A stretch of DNA of 64,000 nt from Lotus japonicus. Taxonomy: Eukaryota > Streptophyta > Magnoliopsida > Fabales > Fabaceae. The DNA is taken from positions 61,745,920 to 61,809,919 of the forward strand of contig NC_080043.1 in the NCBI RefSeq assembly GCF_012489685.1, written 5' to 3'. Shown piece after piece: positions 56,739-64,000 of this stretch. The notes under the pieces are model-generated. The model searched no databases. It saw nothing but the letters and a program-made list of their open reading frames with translations, and was not told where the DNA came from. The position numbers and the translations under genes were made by a program. How positions within the stretch are numbered: position 1 is the first letter of the stretch; every line of letters begins with the position of its first letter.

Positions 56739-58090
56739 GGCTTAATAGCACTTTTGGTCCCTCACGTTTGCCATATGTGCGATAATCGTCCCCTAAGTAA
56801 GAAAATAGCAAAAAACGTCCCTCACTTTGTCAAACGGCAGCACTTTTGGTCCCTCATCACTATTCCGTCAAAAAACTAACGTTTTCTGTCAAATATTTAA
56901 CGGTTTTCTCGGAAAAAATTAATAAAAGATTAAAACCCAGAAAATTAATGATGTTCTTCATCATAGTCAACATGTTCTTCATCTTCTTCAGTTATTTTCC
57001 AGAAAAATAAGAATAAACCCATCAACAACAAGCCACCAAAACACTCTCCCTCAGCCTTTCCCCTCCATCATAAGAAAAAATTCATGTTGTTGCTCAATTA
57101 AGGACTGAGAACAGGAAAGATTTAGGAGGTGCTTCAAATCAACCACTCACAAGATCAAGATGAATAGTATGAACAACGACACTGACAGTTACGACATCAC
57201 CACCAGCTTCGGCTCCACCTCCCATCTCATAACGAAAAATGGCAAACCCTATACATCTGAGCGGCGAGTTCGTTGACGACAAAGGCGCGATGAAGAGGTT
57301 GGTTTCAGATTTGATGCAAACTGAGTTAATTGCACGACATAGAGGGAACTGAAGTGTAGATGAAAACCGAGTTGATTTTTGAATGAAGCTGCAGAAATTT
57401 CAGATCTGACTCTCACCCACACGACAAACAAAATCCCTAATTTTCCAATGCCTGAATCATTGAAGATTCAGATCTGCCACCCTTCTCGATCTCATCCTCT
57501 CTATTCTCGATTTCTTTTTCTCCCAGCTTCAAATCGAGCCCTTTGTCAGGTCCAGATGAAAAGGGCTGATTCTCCCTCATCCTCCCTGTTCTCGATCTCA
57601 TCCACCCTCTTTCACCAACGGACTGAAACCCTTTCACTCTCTCTCGTGGTGGTCAGAGGTGATGGAGTGTGTGTTGGTGACGATGGGGGGAGATGAGGCA
57701 GAGCTTTGGTTATCTTCTGGGAAAGTGGGTGTGGAAGAAGAAGGTTGGAAGTGTTGGTGTGAGGAAAGATGCAGAGAGCTTTTATGGGTTTTTTTTAGTG
57801 TTATGAGATGGTGAGGAAAGAAGCATAGAGTTTTTTCTTGTTTTTTAGATGAAGATGATGAAAATGATGAAGGCTATGCTTGAAGAAGATGAATAATCAT
57901 ACTTTTCTGTATTTATATTTATATTGTTTTTAAGAACTGTTAAAATTTAGATGAAAGTAAACGGAAAAATGATGAGGGGCCGAAAGTGCTGTCGTTTGAC
58001 AAAGTGGGGGATTATTTTTGCTATTTTCATACTTAGGGGACGATTTTCACACATATGACAAACGTGAGGGACCAAAAGTGCTATTAAGCC
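56739..58090. mobile_element. Nested MULE with long TIRs
   Basis: Perfect 9-bp TSD TTTTGTTTT (56730-56738, 58091-58099). TIRs of about 130 bp begin GGCTTAATAGCACTTTTGG on both sides and include GGTCCCTCACGTTTG and GACAAAGTG words. No transposase. The interior (56880-57960) has short frames (for example MNNDTDSYDITTSFGSTSHL near 57170) that I do not recognise; it could be a Pack-MULE cargo. Confidence 0.92.
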
Positions 58091-58199
58091 TTTTGTTTTC
58101 TATTTTTCAACTTTTTTATTCTGGAACAATGAAACACGGAGAACAATGTGTTTTCTTGTTTTTCATTAATGGCATGATTGTAATTAAAAGGAATTAGAG

Positions 58200-58970
58200 T
58201 ATTAAAACACGCAAGGAACCCACACTCTTCCTCTTTGTCGCTCTCTTCCTGTGGTCGGCGGTCGTTCACTGTGGCTTGCGCTCCGGGGGAGCAACGAGGG
58301 TCCAAGGGCGGCTAGCAGGAGGTGGCAGCAGGCATGGCGCACGGCGGCGAGGAGAGCGAAGGGGGCGACGTGGATCAGACAGTGGTGCTGAGGTTTCCGG
58401 CGGAGAAAAGAGGGGTTGGGTCATTGGTTTCATCATGAGTTACTGGTGGCTTATCAATTTGGGGAAAAGGCTCTTTGGTCGGTTTTTCTATGGTGGTTTC
58501 TGGTGAATGGGTGATTCAGTGAAGATTAGGAAAGGGGCTGCCATGAGAGGCAGACGGGTACTGGTTTAAGCTTGTGATGGGGGGCGGCTGTGGCTCTGTT
58601 TTGGTGGTTGAAGGTTTTGTGCAGAACAGAGTTGATTATTGGAAGAGAGAAAATGGTTTGTAGTGAAACTCATGGGGTTTATATGCAACAACCAGGGTTG
58701 AGGTGGGAGATGATGAAGGATGAAGTTCTATGATCTTCTCTGTAAAAAAGAAATACAAATTGGAGGATGAAGATGATTTTTTTGTCCCCATTGCTGAACC
58801 AGAGAGTCTCATTTATGCTATCTTTTTAATCTTTGTTTTATGTCTGATTCCCCATAGTTCCACTCTGAGGTCCCTTTCCTTCATCTGATTTTTGCTGCGC
58901 ATGAATCAATGCAGTGAATGCACAGCAGGTCTTATGACTTATCCTTCTCACTTTCCTCTTCAAAAAAAAA
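58200..58970 (+). other. GC-richer segment, possible captured exon, unrecognised
   Basis: GCGGTCGTTCACTGTGGC...GGTGGCAGCAGGCATGGCGC stands out from AT-rich surroundings inside the TIR element. The open frame 58276-58506 is Arg/Gly-rich with no known motif. Confidence 0.3.
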
Positions 58971-59458
58971 AAAAAGTAATGCTCACATGATCTTTGTTGA
59001 ACACTTGTGCACAATGCTATTTAAATTGCTTTGTTATGCACTAATGTTGACTTAGAGTCGTGAAGAATTCACCAAGAATTGCTTCTTGTTTCAATGGCAA
59101 GGCTGTGGGTATCTCCATAAAGGAAAGGGATTTTGGTGCAAGTAGGTGATGTCCCTACTAGTTATGTTCACGTGCTGCAATTTTGCTGTTGGAAGAAAGG
59201 TTTTAAGTTTCATAAAATAAATAAATAAACATAAAACCAAACAAGCTTTTTGATTTTTTTCCTCTAAATAATGTTTTTATTATAAGTTTATCAAACAAGT
59301 TTTTTTGTTTTTTTATTTCTAAATCTGTTTTTGAAATAATATTACCAAACAAGTTTTTTTCATTTCTTGTTCTGAAAAGTTGTTTTTAAAAATTGTTTTA
59401 CAAAATAGTTTTGGAAACAAGAAAATTAAAAACACAATCAAACAGGCCCTAAGAAATC

Positions 59459-60850
59459 ATAAATTTGTAAGTTTTTTTTATATCTTTACGGAAAAAGTTT
59501 TTTTGTATTGAATGTTTGTTTTTATTTTTATTTTTTTGAGTTACAATTTTTTACCTTTTGTCGTTTTTCTCCCAAATGCTTGATTGATGGTTATTTTTTA
59601 TGTATTAAATAGTTTATTACAGGGAATTGAAGTAACATGTACGTGCTAAAAGTTATTATTAATATTATTAGTAACTCAATATATTTGTATAAAAATAAAC
59701 TCTATAAATCAAAAGTAATTATTTGTGTCCTATGAAATTCTCTAACTCATATAAACTAAATACTAATAAACACATTAAAAATAATTTTAAGTTAATTAAT
59801 TCTATTTTTGTTACAAATTTAGAATATGGATTGTCATGGAATGATGGACAAAATTTGTTTTGACCTTTGAGCTAACACTTTAAAGTAAAATAAACATGTA
59901 TTTACTTAATGAAACCATTATTATTGAGGTAGTTCATCAAAGTTTGATTTTTATAATTAGCAACTGTTTATAAAGAATTAATTAAAAGTTATTGTTTTTG
60001 TGTGAGGTTGAAGTTGTCTTTAAATCTTAAGGGGTTGGTCCAGTGGAGCATGACAGGGTCTTGTACCTGAGCATACTACTGTAACAAAAACAAAGGTTGC
60101 CTTCAAAAGGCATGTTCCTAATAGAATTTATGATACTCAATTGTATGAATGGTTTGGAAGATGAAATGATGGAGATCTAAAATATCATATAAATGGAGTT
60201 TTAGTTGTTTATGTTTCAGCTGTAACACTTCAATGATGCGGTTTTTTACGCTTTCTTTATGCTTCCATGGTTTTCTTTTAACGTTACAAAATAAAAAAAA
60301 AGTGAGTGGGATGAGAATATAGAATGTAATGACGAATGAGTGAATGACAATTTCACTATCTAGGGGAGTTACACTATGGCCATTGTCTTTAAAACGTTTT
60401 TCTTGTTAAGTTTGCTAGATGTTTTCCAATTGAGAGAAAAGCCTTGTAAGTTAATAGAAAGACTTTTAGAGATATCATGTAGATATCATAAGTTATAATT
60501 ATAAATTTGAAGGTAATATGAGCTGAAGTGCTTTTTATCTATAAACCATTTTTATGTCCTAACCTCAAAGTTCATCAATCAAGGATCTGATACAAAGCAC
60601 ACCCATGATATTATATCATATGATTTAGCTAGCTTTCCTGTATGTTCTACTTAGTCACACCCATAAAATACATCTTTAAAAAGGAAGGAAAGTGAAGGCA
60701 AAACTTGTACAAAAAGTCAAAAACTAAATTATTCAAGCATATGAAATGCAAAAATCAACACTGACAAATATGTAGATGACAAATAAACAGGATGTTGTTA
60801 ATATTGTTATTTATCATCATTAACACTGCAGTCCTATTTACTGATCTCAT
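59459..60850. other. AT-rich stretch, no gene seen
   Basis: Probable Helitron interior or host filler. No terminus, RNA gene or ORF that I can support. Confidence 0.45.
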
Positions 60851-61317
60851 TACTAATAAGCTCAAAGTCATGCTAGGTTCTCCAAAGGAGTAAGAACTGT
60901 CTTCCTTTGCAAACTACGTTACTTTTTCTCTGCCCTGACCACTCATCTTGTATCCAACAAAGGTAATTGCAGCATTTAAGAACAAAGAAGCTGAGTAGAT
61001 AAAAGCAAGGATGAAACTTGTCTTCCCCATGGTATGAGGTGAATTTTAATTCAATACGCATCTTTTTCAAATCAAAGTTGTTGATAGAATGCTCCATAAA
61101 TCTCAAGTGACCTGAAATTCAAACTTCAATGTGTAAAGCTAGATAAACCTACACTTAGAATAATGAAAAACCGCATCCATTATTTGCATAAATTAAGAGG
61201 CTTCCACCATAAAAAAGATGGATGCATTAGAAATAAAGCAGCTTACTTGGTCACATGGAGTAATACAGTTTAACAATTCAATCACTAACAACTCTTGCAT
61301 GCACACAAAAGTAAAAT

Positions 61318-61500
61318 GAGAGATGTTTCCAGAGACATGCTCAAATTCCAGGGGAGAGGATTCTTTCACAACTGATATATCTTAGAGAATCAAGATGGGA
61401 TATGCTCAATGAGAGATGTATCCAAAGACATGCTCAATTTCCAGGGGAGAGATTCTTTCACAGCTTATATGTCATAGAGAAAGTCTCAAGAGGGGATAAT
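61318..61500. repeat. Tandem duplication, about 90-bp unit
   Basis: GAGAGATGTTTCCAGAGACA...CAGGGGAGAGGATTCTTTCA recurs as GAGAGATGTATCCAAAGACA...CAGGGGAGAGATTCTTTCAC about 90 bp later. Confidence 0.8.
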
Positions 61501-61864
61501 CTGAAACATTATATCAAAATAGAAAGTAGTGAGCAAAGTAAAAGCATTCTTATTTGTCCTTCCACTGCACGAAAGCTCCATTTAGCAACCTAACTTCTAT
61601 AATTTAAGTCAACAAACAAAGGAAGATCAATATCGAGAAACAAAAAGCGTATGAATATCAAATTACAGTAAAAGACTGTAAGCGGATGGATACATTTTCT
61701 TGTTAAAATTAACTAATGGCATAAAATGGTAGCAAACAACACATTTAACAATGATAGCAGTTATGTCTAGGAGAAATTTAATAGTACTATGTGGTATGAG
61801 CCTAAGAGAAAAGGAACCATACAAAAAGAGCAAAGAATTATGACATAAAATGGTACGCTAAAGT

Positions 61865-62400
61865 GGTAGTCTACTTATCAACATTACTCAATTTATGATT
61901 TTCCTCATTGGTCTATCTACTTACTCTATCTCTAGACCTTTCTTTTATTCGATTTATCTCCCTTTCCTTCCCTCTAGTTTTATCTTTCCCTTTGTCCTTC
62001 TCCCCATCTTTATAGCTTACCCTCTTCTCCTAACTATTTGTATGCTTCTCTCGCTCTCTTTCCTTTGCCTTATCCCTATCCCTTTCATTCAAATAAACCA
62101 ACACCTGAATTATAGCAAATACTACTAATTAACTGTAGAAACAAACATATCTCACACTGCAAAAAAAATTTAAAAATTAATGAGCCTAGCTAAAGCAACA
62201 GCTCCATCATACCAAACCTCCTCATCTCTGTTTTCATGGCAGTCTACTTTATCATCAACATTACTCAATTTTTTTCCCTCCCCCTTGTCCTTCTCCCCAT
62301 ATCTATAGCTTTCCCTCTCCTTTTCTCTATCTATATGCTTCTCCCGCTCCCTTTCCTCTGCCTTATCCCTATCCCGTCCATTCAACTAAACCAACAAAGA
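61865..62400. repeat. Duplicated charged-exon segment
   Basis: CAACATTACTCAATTTWTTT, TTTGTCCTTCTCCCCATCTT and TGCCTTATCCCTATCCCTTT at about 61880-62100 recur in order at about 62258-62400. Both encode Arg/Asp/Glu-rich repeats on the minus strand. Confidence 0.8.
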
Positions 62401-64000
62401 TGACCATATAAATGTAGTTTATAGGGCTGATTTAGGAAACTTTGAACAGAAATAACAATTGAACATGTTACAAATATATTAAAGCTTGAATTCACAGGGG
62501 AAAAATGTGATAGATATAAGCTTGAAAAAAATAATCAAATACCGTTTCTTTATTGCTATGCTTTGGAAAGCTAAGTCTTTTTTATAAGCGTTTGGAAATT
62601 TAAGTAATCCCCCCAAAGTGGTATCATTTGATTCATCACAATCTTGAGTTCCTTCTATGCAGAGCTGAACATCAAGACATTACCTTTTCACCTGAACTCA
62701 AGAAATAAGACACTCGTAAACAAAGTAACAAAAAAAAAAGACACTTATGGTTTAAAGTTGAATGAAGTTGACATTTATTTACCTCTGACGGCATAGAGGG
62801 ATTATCAAGTATTGAGAACCCTCTGATACCTATTTCAAGGCCAAAATCTTCTTCTGGGAGTTTTTCCAACTTGATATTCACTTGCAATACAGTGACTTTC
62901 CATAGTGGAATAGGTGACTGATAAAAAAACGGGGAAGAGAACACATTAAATACCAAACACTAACTATTGACCCAAATAGGTGAAAAATAGTCTAAATCCA
63001 TATTTAAAAAACACATCATTCCCTTAATTTTAAGTATACTGCTGAAGTAATAGCAAGTTCAGACATGAACCAAACACCACATATAAATTCATAGGATTTT
63101 ATTGAATGAAATCACATCAGTTCTATGTGGTAGGATGCACAAAAGTAAAAATCAAAATAGAGAAATGAAATCATGAGATGTGTTGAAGGGGAAGCTTCAA
63201 TTGTTGAAGACGCTGCCTGGAATCGATTGTGTAAAAAAGGAGAAAGGAAGTAAGAAACAGAAGGTACATGCTAGAAGAAACCAAAACCATTTCGCCAAAA
63301 GTCAGAACACCAATAGTAGCAACAGCTCAATATAAAATCAACTCTATACATTCAGAGTAAGTCACTGATGGTTATGTTTTGTTGAAAAGTGAAGTTATTT
63401 TTGGAACGGTCATACTTGAGCATCAACTTCCCTTAATTATCACTTATGGATAACATGCTACCTTATATATTTTGGCTTTCTATACTGATATATATTTTTG
63501 AAAACCACAAAGCATGCAACAACTCAGTCAGTAGACAACAGACCCTTGCAGTACAATGTGAGGATGCTTGGGAAAATATCTAAGATTATGTTGGCCAAAA
63601 GAAAGAATATCTTAGCAGAGCAAAACAATAAGCTTGGCCTCGCCGGGGCTCAGTGAAGCTCTCTTCCGCCGTCGACGGTGGCCGTTCAACGTCTGTCGCC
63701 TCCAATCTCATCCTCTCTCTCTCGATTTCTCGCTTTGACGTTATATTATAGCGTTTTGGAACCCTCGAATGGGAAGATGGGAAAGGAAAAAGGAGTGAAA
63801 CTGAAACGGATAACAGCAGAAACTCAAACGTTCAAGAGAGAGAAAAACCTGTCTCTTAAGATTTGATCAAGATTAGCTGAAATAGACGGTTAAGATTTCA
63901 ATATTTCTTAAATTTTTTCAAAATTACTGAACTGACCATAGAAAAATTCATTTTATGTGTATTGAGTAATTGAATTACGATTTTACCCTTTAAGCTGCAA

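Larger units (their letters stand above)
56571..59449. mobile_element. TIR element, GGGTCTGTTTGAT ends, 2.9 kb
   Basis: Left GGGTCTGTTTGATTTATG, right (reverse-complemented) GGGCCTGTTTGATTGTG, with long subterminal TTTTAAAAACAG-type palindromes. Flanks TAAGAAAAA (56562-56570) and TAAGAAATC (59450-59458) are an imperfect 9-bp repeat. No transposase. Termini resemble the MITE at 2388-2670. The interior includes a nested MULE (56739-58090) and a GC-richer, possibly captured segment (58200-58960). Confidence 0.75.
60850..63720 (-). other. Minus-strand exon-like region, unidentified gene or gene capture
   Basis: Several minus-strand segments look like exons. 63711-63600 starts MRLEATDVERPPSTAEESFT. 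About 62935-62785 reads PLWKVTVLQVNIKLEKLPEE, then EIGIRGFSILDNPSMPSE before a GTAAAT donor. 62385-62170 is a charged RDRDKAEEREREKHIDREKE coil. A related, partly duplicated charged segment lies at 62105-61870. A short frame at 61030-60914 (MGKTSFILAFIYSASLFLNA, one membrane-like segment) may be a last exon. I do not recognise the family. The region could be a host gene, or cargo of the Helitron whose 3' end is at 56457. Nothing proves that the segments are spliced together. Confidence 0.4.

Noticed and set aside
60030..60100. tRNA-like GGTTGGTCCAGTGGAGCATG segment
   Set aside because: A box A-like word is present but no proper box B follows.

Overview
The window is plant nuclear DNA: AT-rich, intron-bearing gene fragments, and dense nested transposons of typical angiosperm families (Ty1/copia, Ty3/gypsy of the Tat type, CACTA, Mutator-like, hAT, Helitron, LINE, SINE, MITEs). 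The style of the elements suggests a dicot, perhaps a papilionoid legume, but no species can be named from the sequence. I found no complete, clearly functional host gene. Nearly every recognisable protein signal lies in a transposon, is a gene fragment carried by one, or is broken by stops and frameshifts.

The backbone is a diverged, repeated host segment of about 2.5-3 kb present in at least four partial copies: P (794-1090), Q (14697-15300, 21520-22453 and 36452-36545), R (37384-39880) and S (53404-56456). Different elements have broken each copy, so one copy often shows the empty site of an insertion in another.

Layout. 1-793: 3' end of a Helitron. 1729-2984: end of a copia element (RNase H remnant, a MITE, the 3' LTR). 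3060-3619: hAT-like MITE. 4278-4811: 3' end of a LINE. 5310-14604: a 9.3-kb CACTA element flanked by CGA. It carries four consecutive exons of a RopGEF (PRONE) gene, and is itself hit by a second CACTA (6355-10151, carrying a CHY zinc-finger exon) and a Mutator-like element (12981-14372). 15300-21520: an insertion in copy Q with gene-like exons, a truncated FAR1 DNA-binding-domain ORF, a CCA-rich repeat and a solo LTR. 22454-36451: a Helitron hit by a second, opposite-strand Helitron (25128-35230). The inner one carries two degenerate replication protein A-like genes, a B3-domain gene and about eleven 190-194-bp satellite-like monomers. 36452-39880: rest of copy Q, CACTA remnants and copy R with a SINE and a MITE. 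39956-52307: a degenerate Tat-type gypsy element with gag, protease and an antisense ORF but no reverse transcriptase or integrase. A 5.1-kb copia element (44893-50035) is inserted in the antisense ORF, and a hAT MITE sits inside that copia element. 53404-56456: copy S with two 9-bp-TSD MITEs. 56457 onward: 3' end of a minus-strand Helitron, a TIR element (56571-59449) with a nested long-TIR MULE, then a minus-strand exon-like region of unknown identity (60850-63720).

The genes do not form a pathway. The window is best read as an archive of nested insertions, with several cases of transposons carrying host-derived gene pieces.
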